The position numbers were made by a program, and so were the translations under genes. Below, piece after piece: positions 47,041 to 59,545 of a stretch of DNA of 64,000 nt. Position 1 is the first letter of the stretch. Every line of letters begins with the position of its first letter. Origin of the DNA: Cricetomys ansorgei (taxonomy: Eukaryota; Chordata; Mammalia; Rodentia; Nesomyidae); NCBI GenBank assembly GCA_026225945.1, contig JAMJFZ010001815.1, forward strand, positions 17,877,501-17,941,500, in the 5' to 3' direction. The notes under the pieces are model-generated. The model saw nothing but the letters and a program-made list of their open reading frames with translations. It had not been told where the DNA came from and did no database searches.

Positions 47041-49159
47041 AGTAGAAGCCCCAGACCTTCTCTGTCATTAACTATTCACTTACCTTGTTCTCGTTTCTAT
47101 GGTTCTTCTTGATCTACAGTATTGCCTGCTTCTCTTGTGAGTATTTGGGCAGGAGCCTTCACCACCATGACACCTTAACTCGGAACAGGTTGGAACAGTA
47201 TCTGTTCAGTTGTTGGTAGATGACTCCAAATTCATCCATCTTTTAACCACTGATTCATGTAACTATTCAATATATCCTTTATATCCAATTCTGCATAGAT
47301 AATTACTATGCTACATGTATTTGGAATGTCATGGAATCTTTCCTTATGCTATAAATGTTTTGATATTGCATAATCCAGTAACTATACCAAGATAAAGAGA
47401 AGTAAATTCAATACTCTATCTAATTATTCTTTATGGTGGACTTTTTTATTCCTAAATACAAAATAAGGTTAATACATTTTCTAACCTCTATAAATCCTGA
47501 TGTGAAAGTACAATTACTTTCCAGTATGATCATAATGTATTTGCAGGAATGAAAGTTACTGTAACCTCACTTTGAATATTACAGTGTTTGAAAATCATCA
47601 ACTCATTCTCATTGCTAATTTGCCCATAAAATGTGCTTTGTGAGGGCCTTTTCCAGTATTGCCTTTTAATTAGCTTTGCTGAATTAGTGAAAAAAATAAA
47701 TCACAGGGAGCTACATTTTAAAAATTAAAGTGGAAGCCCTGAAAGGGAGAAATACCAGACCTTGAATTTAAGAGTTACTCTGACTATTCTAAGTTCCTAT
47801 TTTACATGGAGCATTGAATTTTTCAAAAGATGACCAAACAAAAGAGCTAATTTACAGCATTTTGAAAATCATTTAAAGGTCAAAGGTGGTTTTCTATTTT
47901 GATTTTCAATAAACTTTTATTTAAAAAGTAAAAAAAAAAAAAAGGTTAAAAATATCCCTTTATTTTTATTCCTTTACTATAATGAACATTCACAAATTCA
48001 TACTCCTTGATTGTCTAGGTCCTTCCTTAATTTGGAAGGCAGAATACTTGAAATATTTAATTGACCAGTTATCCCTATTTCAAATCCCATCACAGACAAT
48101 GAAACTAGTGGTTTGGTAAGAAAACTTAATGTGCTAGGAAAGAAGACAATGCAGAGATTGAGGACCTGTGCGTGTCATATCTATCAGCTACCAGAACAAA
48201 CTTCTCAGCTCATTCATGGTTAGAACATTTCCTTGTCCTGTGGGGACCAAGGAATTTCTCTGCAGTAGCAGAGGGGTAGCGGGACAGAGGCAGTAAATAT
48301 GATTTTAGTTTTAAATTTATAATGGACCAAAGGAGAAAGGTGTTATCTTGAGTATTAAAGCCAATGTATAGCTTGCCAAAAGTGTTCCAGGAGTGGGAAG
48401 GACTCACAGGGCTCTACCCTTTGAGGATCAGTAGGTTGCTGGGAGAGGGAGAAACATTTTCTTCAGTGGTGTAGCTACTGGTAACGTGTCCATGCTCTTG
48501 TAAAAAAAAAGCCTAATCAAGCACAGTGCATCATGAAAACAAAAACAAACAAGATGTAAATGGAAAGAGAGCCACTGAGAGGACAAAGGAAATTAGTGAG
48601 CATGGGATGGAGATGAGTATGACCAATACACGATATATATGAAAAGATCAAAATGAAACCTTATTACGTATAATTAATATATCCTGACAGAAACATTTAA
48701 AATCTCTCCTGATTTTGAACAATGTTTCAGCTTAGCCCCCTGATTTAATGATGATATATGAGCGAGTACATGCTATTGATGAAGCATTACTTTTTATAGT
48801 GAAGTCAGATTATTTTGTGATGACTTTGAATATTTAGTATAAAATCAAAGTGCACACCCATAACAAAACTCAGACATCTGTCCACATTTCACTCTCCTCA
48901 CTGCAGCTCAAAAAGCTTTCAAATGAACATGGTTTTCTTCTCTCCATATATAAAATTTAGGCCTGAGAAAATCTTACAAATAGGCTAATGTGATGTTGAT
49001 GTGAATGGAACTCTGCGTAGTATTTATCCTATGAGTGATGCATGTATTGCCTTGATCTCTAGGAAGCTTTGTTTGAACATCACAGAAGTGAACAGGAGAC
49101 AAGTGTAAGCATTGCTTCGGCAATCTTGACTACTCGGGACAACTGCTATGGGCTCCCCC
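47041..49159. other. Unique noncoding sequence
   Basis: No gene recognised. A-rich tract (AAAAAGTAAAAAAAAAAAAAAGG) at about 47922-47946. Confidence 0.45.
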
Positions 49160-49425
49160 TTTTATTAGTGTGCGTACGTGAAAATGCATGATTATCCATG
49201 TGTGGTGCACATGGGATGTGTACACATGCCTGTGGAGGTCAGAGGCTGCCATCAGGTGTCTTCCTATTCAGTTGTTCTTCACCTTATATGTTGGAGAAAA
49301 GGTCTCTGTCTGAAGCTAGAGCTCAATGATTAGGTAGACTGAATGGGGAGCAAGTCCTTGTCTCTAGTCTCTCCCTGCACAGGTGGGATTACAGATGTGT
49401 GCCACCATGCCTGGCTTTTTACATG
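49160..49425 (-). repeat. B4-type SINE, antisense
   Basis: The plus strand reads ATGCCTGTGGAGGTCAGAGG, CATCAGGTGTCTTCCTATTC, AAAAGGTCTCTGTCTGAAGC, AGGTGGGATTACAGATGTGT, GCCACCATGCCTGGCTTTTT, ACATGAGTGCTGG. An inverted B1-like part precedes the start of an inverted tRNA-like part, as in B4. The tRNA-like head is truncated. Confidence 0.75.
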
Positions 49426-49744
49426 AGTGCTGGCTGCTACCTCAGGTTCTCACGCTCGGAGGAAAAAATGCCTCAGCATCCCTTTTCCTCTTTGAAATTG
49501 TTACTTCCCATATATGAGGATAAACCATTCCACGGCATATTTTATAGCTCTGTCCTGTGGTCCTGTGGGATTCATAATGTTTAGAGAAACATTTATTGAG
49601 AGTTATCATATTTTCCTTTATAATCATCATATCTATTACAAGCACAGTTTCAATACCATCTCTGGCTAGAGTATAGTAAAATGTGTTTTGTCTAGTATGT
49701 ATTAGGCTCATTCTTCACACGCTTACTTTCTTATGTCTGTGTTT

Positions 49745-49866
49745 GTCTGTTTGAAGAAGGGTCTGACTGCAAAGCCCTGGCTGACCTGGAACTCGCTACA
49801 TAGACCAGGCTGGGCTCAAACTCAGAGATTTGGCCTTTGCCACCAAAGTGCTGGGATTAAAGGCAA
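49745..49866 (-). repeat. B1 SINE, antisense, diverged
   Basis: GACCTGGAACTCGCTACATAGACCAGGCTGGGCTCAAACTCAGAGA and CACCAAAGTGCTGGGATTAAAGGCA give an unmistakable inverted B1 lacking its terminal GC-rich end. Confidence 0.9.
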
Positions 49867-49879
49867 CATTACTTTTGTT

Positions 49880-50055
49880 AAGAGATTTATTTATTTTATT
49901 TATATGAGTGTTCTATCTGCCCGTACACCTGTATGATACAAGAGGGCATCTGATCCTATTCTGATCCTATTTGAAAGATGTCTGTGAACCACTGTGTGAT
50001 TATTAGGAATTGAACTCAGAACCTCTGGAAGAGCAGTCAGTGCTATTAACTGACA
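49880..50055 (-). repeat. B3/B2-type SINE, antisense
   Basis: AAGAGATTTATTTATTTTATTTATATGAGTG, ATACAAGAGGGCATCTGATC, GTGATTATTAGGAATTGAACTCAGAACCTCTGGAAGAGCAGTCAGTGCTATTAACTG reads back from tail to tRNA-like head. CTGATCCTATT is tandemly duplicated at 49950-49971. Confidence 0.9.
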
Positions 50056-50099
50056 ACATTATTTTTATATTCTATTGTACCTTTGTAAACTTCACCTTA

Positions 50100-50103
50100 A
50101 ATA

Positions 50104-50135
<32 letters not shown>

Positions 50136-50138
50136 ACG
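50100..50138. repeat. (AT)n plus T run at L1 3' end
   Basis: About ten AT units (50100-50120) and about 17 T (50121-50137) mark the inverted poly(A) tail of the large L1. Confidence 0.95.
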
Positions 50139-51889
50139 TTTTGGAATTATAATTACAACAGTTAAACCTCTCCTTGCTCTCTTTCAAATTCATGGCCTCT
50201 TAATTGTTGTTATTAGTAGTTCATTTATATGTGTATATTTATACACATATCTATTTCTAAATATAACCTGCTCATTAATAACGTAATTTTTAACATGTGT
50301 TTTCAGGGATGACCATTTGGTTTTGGATAACCAATTGGTATGTTCTTCCCTAAGGAGATTATTTCTCCCATTCACAGCATTCCTTGGTTTCCTATAGTTC
50401 TTTGTGTAGGATTGAAGGTTTATGAGCTTTCCCTGACCTGTGTTGACATGTCTGTTGGTGTCATCCTTGTTCAGCTCATGTTTAAGCAGACGTATTAGTA
50501 AGACTTTATGGGCGTAGCCCCTGACATTCCTAGGAGACATATTCTCACAACAAGCTCCCTAATCCTCTTATTCTTACAATCTTTCTGTTCCCTCTTCAAC
50601 AATTTTCTCTGAGCCTTAAATGGAAGAGTATTTGGTAAATGTATCCTTTGGGTCTGGTTTCTTCAACTCTACATTTTGATTGTGGTTTTCTATAGTGGTC
50701 TCTATCTGTAGGTATGAGAGCAAATGTTTATAGATTGTTATTAAGGATTATGCTTATTTAATAAATCAGTGCTTTTAGATTCTCCTCCCATATCCGTGAC
50801 TTCACTAGCACTAAGTAGTTTGCTTGGCTTTCATTACCAGGCATGTACCCTCTTGTTGAGTGTATCTTAAGTCCAATTAGAAAGCAGTTGGTTACCACCT
50901 AGGTGTGTGTGCCACTACTGTACCCTTAGGGTTATCCTGCCATTCTGGTGATTGCTGTGGTTCTTAGGCATCATAGCTGGGTAGGACTGTTGGTTGCCTC
51001 TCTCCTTTGGAAGATTACATGGTACCTTCTGGTACAGTGAAAGTCCCCAGGGAGGAGGCATTCAAGTCAGTTCCAGTTAAGTAGCCTATGGGACCTGCTT
51101 CTGAAGTGCATGGTATCTTCAACAATAAGGTCTTACCTTCCACTTCTGGGAGACAAACAATGGAAATCACAACAGGCTGTATGTTTTGGACAGCTCTAAC
51201 AATTCAAAAGAGAGCTTCTCATGTCTGGTATTAGTTTTTGTTTTTTGGTCTTTGGTTCTTGGTGGGAGCATTGTTAACAGAGATGAGTAAAATTCATTAA
51301 AACTATATATGTATACGTATACACAGAATTATGTGGTTTTAGGTGTTTTTTTGATAATAGTAATTCCTTATAACTTTTTGAGACATTCTTACTATTTTAC
51401 TTTACTGTCTCCTTCTTTTCTATTTATCTCTCTCCCCATTCCCTAAAGAGAACTCATTTTCCCATTTCCTATATCAGATCACTTGTATCCTGATATTCCT
51501 CTCTCTGTTGCTCTCCAACTACCCTAACCCAGCAGTGGTCCCATCTTACCTTCCTGGTTTTTGTAGTTACTCAAGGCTGTGTACTCACATCTGAAGATAA
51601 GAGAGAACATGTGATGTTTGTCTTACTGGGACTGGCTTACTCCCTCAGGATGATCTTTTGTAGTCCCGTTGATTTACCTGCAAGGTACATGATTTCATTT
51701 TTCTTTACCTCTAAATAGTATTTTGCAGTGTGTATGTATCCATTCATTGGTTGAAGAACATTTAGGTTGTTTCCATTTCACAGCTTTTGTGCATATGGAA
51801 GCTATGAACATCTCTAAAAACATTTATGAAATAGGATATTGAATCCTTTGGACATATGTCAAGGAGTTGTATGATGAAGAAGTTTATCT

Positions 51890-52222
51890 TTAGTTATATT
51901 TAAAGTCTTTGTTTTGTGCATCTTTGGGGGAGGGGCTGCCTAGGCCTTGGCATTTTGTATTGTCTACAGGTGTTGGCTTTTATGTGAAAGATGTTTGCTT
52001 GCTCATGATCTGCATTTGGTATCAACAGAACATCTGAAGAGCATAGGTATCATTAAAAACCCCTGAGATGAGACGCTCAGGGTTCCACTGTCCAGTATGG
52101 CGCTTGCCATGGTAGTGGTTCTCTCTGCTGAGGTCTGGCAGGGTTTACATCTGTGAGAATGCCTCCTTGTATTCCTTGCTGAGGGAGCACAGTAGCCTAA
52201 CTGTTACACTTGTGTGTACAAC
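51890..52222 (+). mobile_element. LTR-like insert nested in the L1 (relative of 19950-20625)
   Basis: The L1 3' ORF2 phrase is interrupted. Sequence before the insert ends AAGTTTATCTTTAGTT and after it resumes AGACTTATTTTTAGCTT, so the local L1 sequence appears on both sides. The insert carries GGGGAGGGGCTGCCTAGGCC, TCTACAGGTGTTGGCTT and GGTTCCACTGTCCAG, all shared with the element near 20 kb. Relative to that copy it lacks roughly 300 bp internally. Exact ends are uncertain, and the flanking repeat is longer than a usual LTR target duplication. Confidence 0.55.
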
Positions 52223-53362
52223 AGACTTATTTTTAGCTTTCTGAGAATTTTCCACACTGATTCCCACAGTGGCTACATCAGTTTACAACCCCACCAACAA
52301 TCAGTGAATGAGGGTTCTATTTTCACCACATTCCCTCCAGCATTTGTTGTCAGTTGCTTTGTTGATCTTTGCCATTCTGGCAAGGTCAAGATGAAATCTA
52401 AAAGTTGTTTTGATTTGGATTTCCCTAATTGCTAAGGACACTGAGCAATTTTTTGAAATATTTCCTAGCCATTTTTTTTCTTCTTTTGAGAACTCTCTGT
52501 TTAGTCTCCAAGCCCATTTGGTGAATATGTCATTTTCTAATTTTTTTTTTTTTTTGCTTCTTTATATCTTATGGATATTGAACATTTTTTAGATACGTAA
52601 CTTGCAGATTCTCTTCCATCTGTGGGCTTCATCTTCATCTAGTTGATTGCTTCTGTGCAAAAGCTTTTTAGTTTCATGAAGTCCTACTTGTCAGTTGTTT
52701 AACCTTAATTCTTGGGTAAATGAAGTCCTATTCAGAAGTCCTTTTCTACACCTATCGTGTAATGTACTGCCTATGTTTTCTTCTTGCAGTTTCTGTGGTT
52801 CTTTATCCATTTGGAATTAACTTTTGTGAAAGGTGATAGATATGGGTCTAATTTCATCCCTCTGCATGTCATGTGGACATCCAGTTTTCCCAGCACCATC
52901 TGCTGAAGATGCTTTCTTTTCTTCCGCTTATGTTTTTGACATTTTTATCATATATTTACTCGCTAAAGTTATATGCATTCATGTTTGGGCCTTTGGTTTT
53001 CTTCTGTTGGGCTATATGTCTCTTTTAGTGCAAGTACATTTTTTAATTACTATGGATCCATAATATATCTTACAATATGGAAACCTCCCAGCATTTTTTG
53101 TTGTTTGTTTTGATTGTTGTCAGATTTTTTGGTTTATTTGGTTTTGTTTGTTTTGCTTTGTTGTTGTTTTGAGTTTGCTGTTTTTTTTTGTTTGTTCGTT
53201 ATTGTTGTTACTGGGTTTTCATTTTGGCTCTCCATGGGTCTTTTGTGGTTCCATATGAATTTTTGGATAGTTTTTATTTTTCTATTTCTGTGAAGAATGG
53301 GATAGGGATTTTGATTAAGATTGTATTTTATCTGTAAATAGCTTTTGGTAAAATGGTCATTT

Positions 53363-53626
53363 TCACAATATTAATTTTTCTAGTTTTCTGCTAGACTCCT
53401 GGGGTTCTCTAATGTATATTATCATGTCATCTGCAAATACGGATAGTTTGACTTCTTTTCCTATCTGTATCCCTTTTTCTTGCCGTATTGCTCCAGCAAG
53501 TATTCCAAGAACAATACTGAAAAGGAATGAGGTGAGTGGACATCCTGGTATCATTCTTACTTTCAGTGGGATTGCGTCAAGTTTTTCTCCATTTAGGATA
53601 ATGATGGCTCTGGGTTTCTCATACAT
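53363..53626 (-). pseudogene. LINE-1 ORF2 reverse transcriptase remnant
   Basis: An 87-codon open stretch within the decayed L1. Residues 12-17 LNGEKL and 27-31 PGCPL correspond to the NG..L...R.GCPLSP motif, with the usual Gln before GCP replaced by Pro. Residues 64-67 FADD are the catalytic YXDD-type box. Residues 44-56 AGAIRQEKGIQIG match the conserved ATAIREEKEIKGIQIG-type helix. Flanking frames are broken, so this is a fossil fragment. The opposite-strand 98-codon frame 53412-53708 is a shadow. Confidence 0.93.
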
Positions 53627-54189
53627 ACCTTTTACTGTGTTGAGGTATGTTCCCTCTAGCCCTACATTTTGTAAGACTTTTATCCTGAGGTGTGTTGGAT
53701 TTTATTAAAGACTTTCTGCATCTCTTGAAATGATCATGTGATTTTTGTCTTTAAGTTCATTAATGTGGTTTATTACATTTATTGAATTTTGTATGATAAA
53801 CCACCCCTGCATTTTACAGATAAGGCCTAGTTGGTAATGGTGAATAATGTTTTCTGATGTATACCTATATTCTGTTTGCAAGTATTTTATTGAGTATTTT
53901 TGAATCTATGTTCATCAGGGATGATAGTCATTAGTTTTCTTTCTTTCTTTTGGTTAGTTGGGCCAAGAGTCTATCAATCTTGTTTATCTTCTCAAACAAT
54001 GAGCTCTTTGATTCTTTGGCTCATTGTATTGTTTTCTTTGCTTCTATTTCATTGATGTCTACTCTATTTTTTATTATTTCTTGCCATCAACTGGGTTAGT
54101 TTTGGTTCATTCTTGATTTTCTATCTTTTGGAGTTGCATCATTAAGCCATTTATTTGTGATCTTTCTGATTTTTTAATGTAGGTACTTA

Positions 54190-54900
54190 GAACTATAAAA
54201 TTCCCTCATAGGACTCTTTTCAGTATGTCCCAAATGTTTGATTATGTTGTGTTTTCATTTTTATTTTTATTTAGTTCCAGGAAATGTTTTATTTCTTTCA
54301 TGATTTGGTCCATTTATCTTTCAGTGTTTAATCTTCATGAGTTTGTATATTTACCAGAGATTTGTTTTCTGTGAATTTTATGTTGTATTACAATGTGGTC
54401 AGATAGGATACAAGGGTTGATTTCAATCTTTTGAATTTATAAAAATTTATTTTGTGTCCTAGAATTGATTCTAATTTAGAAAAGCTTCTATGTGCTGCTA
54501 AGTAGAACGTGTGTTCTTTGGAGTGTGGGTGGAATATTCTTCAGATATCTGTTCAGTCCATTTGATGTATAATGTCAATTAATTCTGATATTTCTCTACC
54601 TATTTTTTTTGTTCTGATGACCTATCCATTGGAGCGTATTGTATATTTAAATCACTTATTGTTGATGTGCTACTAATCTATGTCTTGAAATCCAGTAGTA
54701 GATTTTTTAAATGAAATTAGGCTCCTTAGAGTTTGGTGCATATATGTTTAGGATAGTAATCTCTTCTTGGTAAACTGCTCTCTTGATTAGAATGAAGTCA
54801 GCCTGTGTCTTTTGATTGGAGAAATGAAGTCACTGATATTCAAAATTATGTGGGTGTTAATTGTGGCAACATGTTGCTGATAATTGGTGCTGTTGTTTGT
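54190..54900 (-). pseudogene. LINE-1 ORF2 endonuclease remnant
   Basis: On the plus strand the inverted endonuclease C-terminal half is readable: CAGTATGTCCCAAATGTTTG, ATTACAATGTGGTCAGATAGG, GAATATTCTTCAGATATCTGTTC, GTTTGGTGCATATATGTTTAGGATAGTAATCTC (inverse of the '..LTILNIYAPN..' coding region). No long frame is open. Confidence 0.75.
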
Positions 54901-54969
54901 GTTCTCAATGACAGTTTGTGTTTTAGTAACTGTTGCTTCATATTTCTTTCCATGGTCTCTCTGCTATGC

Positions 54970-55900
54970 TCATTCCTCTCTTCTGCCCAAAATAAAGCTT
55001 GTATTTTCTTTAGGTTTTGTTTGTTGGTAGGCTGTTGACTTCATGGAAAAATTCTCTCTTTCAATCATGTAAGATAGTTTTGCTGGGTATTTATTCTTGC
55101 TTGGCCATCCTAGTCCTTTAAGAGTTGGAATGCATTGTTCCATACTCTCCTGACTTTCAAAGGTTTCCATTAAGAACTTAGCTGCTATTCTGATAGGTTT
55201 TTCCTTTCCACCCTAAGCCTTCAGTATGCTTTCTCTGTTATGTATACTTAGTGCTTTAACTATGACGTGCTGTGAATTGTCTCTTCTGGTCTTGTCTATT
55301 TGGTATTCTGTGAGCTTCTTGTTTCTGTATGGCTGTTTCTTTCTTTCGTTTGGAGAAGTTTTCTTCTACGATCTTGTTGAAAATCATATCTATGCCATTG
55401 ACTCTGGATCTTTTCTCTCATCTATGCCTGTAATTAGAAAGTGTTTTTTTTCATAGTGTGCGCCATTATCCTGTGTGCTCTTTTCCTGTGTATATGTTTT
55501 CTAATTTTTCATATTCCTTTCTTATTTGGTATAGATTCCAATATTCTCTCTTGTGCTTGATTCATTCTAATTTCCTTTGAGTTTTTCCTTTGATGCTTTC
55601 CTTTGAGTTTTCTGGGCTTTGAGTTATTGGGCTTTCCAATTCCATCTTCATTTCAGTTTGAGTACTTTTCAGTGTTTCTATCTCCTGATTTAGTTCTTTT
55701 TCAAGTCTTGGGTTGTCTTTGTCACCTGATGTTTACTTGGACTTCACTCAGGCATTCGTTCTTTTTATACTCTTTTTCTTGATTTCATCAAGCTGTTTCT
55801 TGTTTCTTTTTAAAACACCTTGGATTATTTCATAAAGTTTCTGATGGTTCTCTTAAATTCTGTGTCCTGGAGTTCTTCTAGGTAATTCTCATTGGCAAGT
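54970..55900 (-). pseudogene. LINE-1 ORF1 remnant
   Basis: The open part 54970-55170 (66 codons) has FESQESMEQCIPTLKG then YPAKLS (residues 28-33), which match the C-terminal RNA-binding domain of L1 ORF1p (..LE.RR.W.DV.QTL...  ..YPAKLS..). The upstream part to about 55900 is recognisable only as inverted coiled-coil coding sequence with many stops. Confidence 0.8.
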
Positions 55901-55949
55901 ATTTCCATAGGCTGGGTAGTTTTTTTGAGAAAAGGTAACGACCCAATCT

Positions 55950-56545
55950 TTCATATTGTTAGTAGTTTTGTGATGAGATCTGGGAATGTGGACTTCTGTT
56001 AGTTCTGAGTTTGTTATAGACAAAACAGGTTGGGGCAGAAGAGAAGATATGCAGGTGAGTTGAGTCTAGAGGTTGGAAATGGCTAGCATTAAATGAAGTT
56101 AGGTAGACAGAGGGGACTGGGCTTATACAGGATATGCTTTCTAGTCCAAACCTGAAGTGTCAGGGTAGATCTGGCTATGTAGAAAAGTTGACTATGATGT
56201 CTCAGGGTCCTGTAGATTGTGGTATAGGTAGAGAAGTAGAGCTTCTTTGGGGGAAAGCTAGACAGACTTGTGCAGTGGCTGTGATATTCTGCTAGATCTG
56301 GTGGGTTCCAGGAAAAGCATAGATGGGTATGTTAAGGAGGACATTGAAAGAGGGACAAAAGAGACCTGTGGGTGGTTGCAGGCAGAGACATCCTGATAGA
56401 AGCCCAGTGGTTGACTATACCACAGGAGGTGGTAGACAGACTGTGCCAGGGCACTGGTTATGGGACCTCAGCTATATCTGGTGAGTTATAGAAAAGATAT
56501 AAATGGGGAGGTCAGAGGGATTCACCAGCCTATGCCCTGAAAAAG
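55950..56545 (-). repeat. LINE-1 5' UTR, antisense (Lx type)
   Basis: Relatively G-rich on the plus strand (CAAAACAGGTTGGGGCAGAAG, AGCCCAGTGGTTGACTATACCACAGG, TGTGCCAGGGCACTGGTTATGG). It directly continues the inverted ORF1 and ends near 56545, where AT-rich unique sequence starts. Assigned by position and by general resemblance to Lx 5' UTRs. Confidence 0.55.
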
Positions 56546-57911
56546 AAAGTGGGTACTTGGTACTGAATTTGGAAGCAGTGTCCTAAATCTTTCCATAACA
56601 AGGAATATAAAGTTATATTAGAGGATAAATCAATATATAAATCAATAGCAATAATGTTTCCTAGTCTTTACTGCATTAATATTTTTGGTATTATTTTGCT
56701 CATTAGCTCAATGAACATTTATTTACCAATAAAGATTCTCGAAACTATATATTATGGTTTTGAGTAGAGTGATATAAGTCTCTTTGGATATAAGTATCCA
56801 AAATTTGAAAATTGAGTAGTAGAGAAGGGACTTTCACAACTAACCCCTATGCCATAAATTTTTCCCTATAAATGAATACATATAAAAAAATACTGTCAAA
56901 GCTCAAAGAGCTCTGGGCAGTTCTTTACTTGAACTATCAAGAGAAGGGTTACAAAAGAGAAGATATGCAACCTGGACTGGGAAGAAATTCTTATACCATA
57001 CACTGGGGAAAAGGAGGTAAGGAAGAAAAGACACTTAGACCTAAATATATTTGCTGGGCATTAAAGCTCCCTTTTTGCTCCAGTTGTCATTTGGGAGCGC
57101 TATTGTATTATGACAGCTTAGTTATAAATTACCATCTGAGGGATCAGTGCAGACTCTCAGCAGCCTTTCATTGTTGTAGTCTGTGATACCTGACTAGGTT
57201 GAGAGTTAAAGCATCTCCTGCCTCTGCTGATTCAGGTATATTTCATTTGTCTGTTAAAAAGAGACAGTCATTATATTAATGCAGTAATTCTTAAGAGCTA
57301 TCTTACATTAATGGAAGGAAATTATGACAAAGATCAACCAGAAAAGTGACTAAACAATATATTGATGACATTATCAATAAATTATCTATATACACACACC
57401 CTGAGTTCTCAAATCTTCTTAGGTTTAATAAATAACACTGGTGAAAAGGGTAGTGTCATAGGGTTTTGGGGTAATGACATTGGAGAATGCTGAGTGTCAG
57501 AAAGAAATGAAATGTTTCTTTTTACCATAAGTGGTCCAGATACACCCTCCTTTCAATTTATAAAGCAACATCATGATCCCCAAAAGATACTTAATAATTA
57601 CTGATGGAAAACGCTAAGAAACTTGCCAAATCCAGTCTTAATCAAGTAATCAGAGCTAAGATCACCGTAAATATGAACAATATAGATCATGTGCTTGCTG
57701 ATATATTATACTAAGGAAAACAAAACATCGATTCAGTGATATTCCTGCCAAAAAATGTATAACCTTTAACTGTGAGAAATACACTGAAACCTAACTAGAG
57801 GAACATTCTGCACATTAGAGGCCAGTATTCTTCAAACTGACTAATGCTATGAAGACGAAGACTTTGAACTTTCTCTAACCGGAGAGTAGATACATAAAGA
57901 CAAGTAAATGA
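56546..57911. other. Unique noncoding sequence
   Basis: No repeat recognised. The 104-codon plus frame at 56872-57186 has no family motif and no coding-like neighbours. Confidence 0.45.
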
Positions 57912-58070
57912 AGAATGCAGCTGCACAGATTCCTGAAATTCCTCTATGTGAGAGGCAGAGGAGAGAGGATCACTGCAAGACTGAGATCAATCTCATACAG
58001 ACAGTGGGTTCCAGGTACAATGATGAAACATTGTCTCAACAAAGTAAAACAAAACAAAATAGAAGACAAT
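57912..58070 (+). repeat. B1-like SINE, sense, strongly diverged
   Basis: GTGAGAGGCAGAGGAGAGAGGATCACTGCAAGACTGAGATCAATCTC, CAGTGGGTTCCAGG, GATGAAACATTGTCTCAACAAAG and an AAAACAAAACAAAA tail follow B1. The 5' end is poorly kept. Confidence 0.65.
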
Positions 58071-59545
58071 AAATTGCAATGTAAAATCTTAGAATAGCTA
58101 TTGGATGATAGAAAAGGACACTTAGAACGAGGTTTGGAGATGAGTTAACAATATATGTTAATATTAACTTCCTAGGCTAGACTAATTGTATAGTGTTATA
58201 TCAGATTAAAGCATATGAAAAGCTGGACCAAGGGTGTACAGGAATTACATACACTAGTTGTACAAGTGTCTGTTGATCAGATTATTAAAATAAAATGTCA
58301 AAAAGGAAAGGAAACATTTGCTAGATTCTTTCCCATTTTTTTTAAATAGGATTCTACCCTTAAAAACAGAAAAGGACAACAAAAGAAACTGGAACAAATA
58401 CATAATATACATTTCAGTTATATTATGCTACAAAAAAAAAAAAAAGAAATGTCCATTGTTTTCAGGAGCTAGGTTCTTTCTTCTTAGGAAAATATGACCT
58501 AAGTTCAATTTTTCTCTCTTGAATCAAGAGTTGTAAGACTGACAGTAAATAGCATAGCCCACCCCTACAATTTTCTTTAGAGATATCCTGAAGAGTCGAG
58601 GAAAAAAAATAAAACATTCAAAAGCCAGTTTGTTTGGCCCTATCATTTCATCATAATAATATTTCGACAGATGATTTATAGGCCTCTTCCTATAATGAAA
58701 CAAAAATTTCTGGTTTCTTATTAGAGTGAAGAACAGTCCAAATATCTAGCTGTCTTTCACATAGTGAAATAAATTTCTTAGGTCTTGATAATTCTCAGAA
58801 GGATGTGGATAACTCCTTTAATTTTTTTCTCACAGTTGACTCAAAGGATGAGATTTAATTCAAGTCTCTTGAGTTGATTTCTGTACTTTGACTTCTTCCT
58901 AGGAGGATTCTATAATCTAAATAACGTTTATTTCACCTAGCGTATTTTTGTGAAGCTACCAAATGCTGACAAATATTTTAAATATTATAATGGTGTCAAT
59001 AGCAGAGTATCTTTTTCATCTCCCTAAATGCCTAGTAAGTGCCTAAAAATAGTATGTACCTTACTAAGAAAATTGGATAGAAGTCCCAAGTCTCAAGTTC
59101 ATGATTAAGAGACTGTGGTGTGTCTAAACAGAACTATATCCCATCTCCAAAGTCTACTGCCTAGGGTCATTTACGTTGTAATACCTGAGGTTAGAGAAAA
59201 CAGATTCTCAAGGCCTGAGTCAGGATCAGGTATCCTACATAGAAGCTAAGTAGTTATAAAGATTTCACACCTTGATAAAAGACATGTCACTCACAGAGTT
59301 CTGTTGGGGCTATAAGAGTTCTTCTGCTCCAGGAAAAGAAAAAGAATGGTGTAGACACAAATAAGGCTGAACCAGTTATGCAGTGCAGTACCTTTAAGTA
59401 AAACCAGGACAGTAAGTCCAGATTCAAGGACCGCTCAGGAGATCTAAGAAGAGGAAGATCATGAGAGCTTCAAAGCAAACTCATTCTATAAACACAGAAA
59501 ATGAGCCTCTCCCTCCTTCCACACGGTATCTACAATTACTTTTAT
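58071..59545. other. Unique noncoding sequence
   Basis: No gene recognised. A run of about 14 A at 58432-58445. Confidence 0.45.

Larger units (their letters stand above)
50121..56545 (-). mobile_element. Nearly full-length Lx-type LINE-1, antisense, decayed
   Basis: Read on the minus strand, the order is 5' UTR (about 56545-55950), ORF1 relic (about 55900-54970), ORF2 endonuclease (about 54900-54190), linker, reverse transcriptase (about 53950-53000), ORF2 C-terminal region (to about 51710), 3' UTR (about 51700-50140) and poly(A). Inverted 3' UTR landmarks include GGGATGACCATTTGGTTTTGG, ATAACCAATTGGTATGTTCTTCCC and AAATATAACCTGCTCATTAA. Frames are broken throughout, and an LTR-like insert sits at about 51890-52222. 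A low-complexity T/G-rich stretch occupies 53090-53212. Target duplications were not found. Inactive. Confidence 0.88.

Noticed and set aside
53412..53708. 98-codon plus frame over the L1 RT region
   Set aside because: Opposite-strand shadow of the L1 reverse transcriptase remnant.
50121..56545. Active full-length L1
   Set aside because: Open frames are at most about 87 codons, frames are broken throughout, and a foreign insert interrupts ORF2.
56872..57186. 104-codon plus frame
   Set aside because: No recognisable domain, no splice or promoter support, composition typical of chance.
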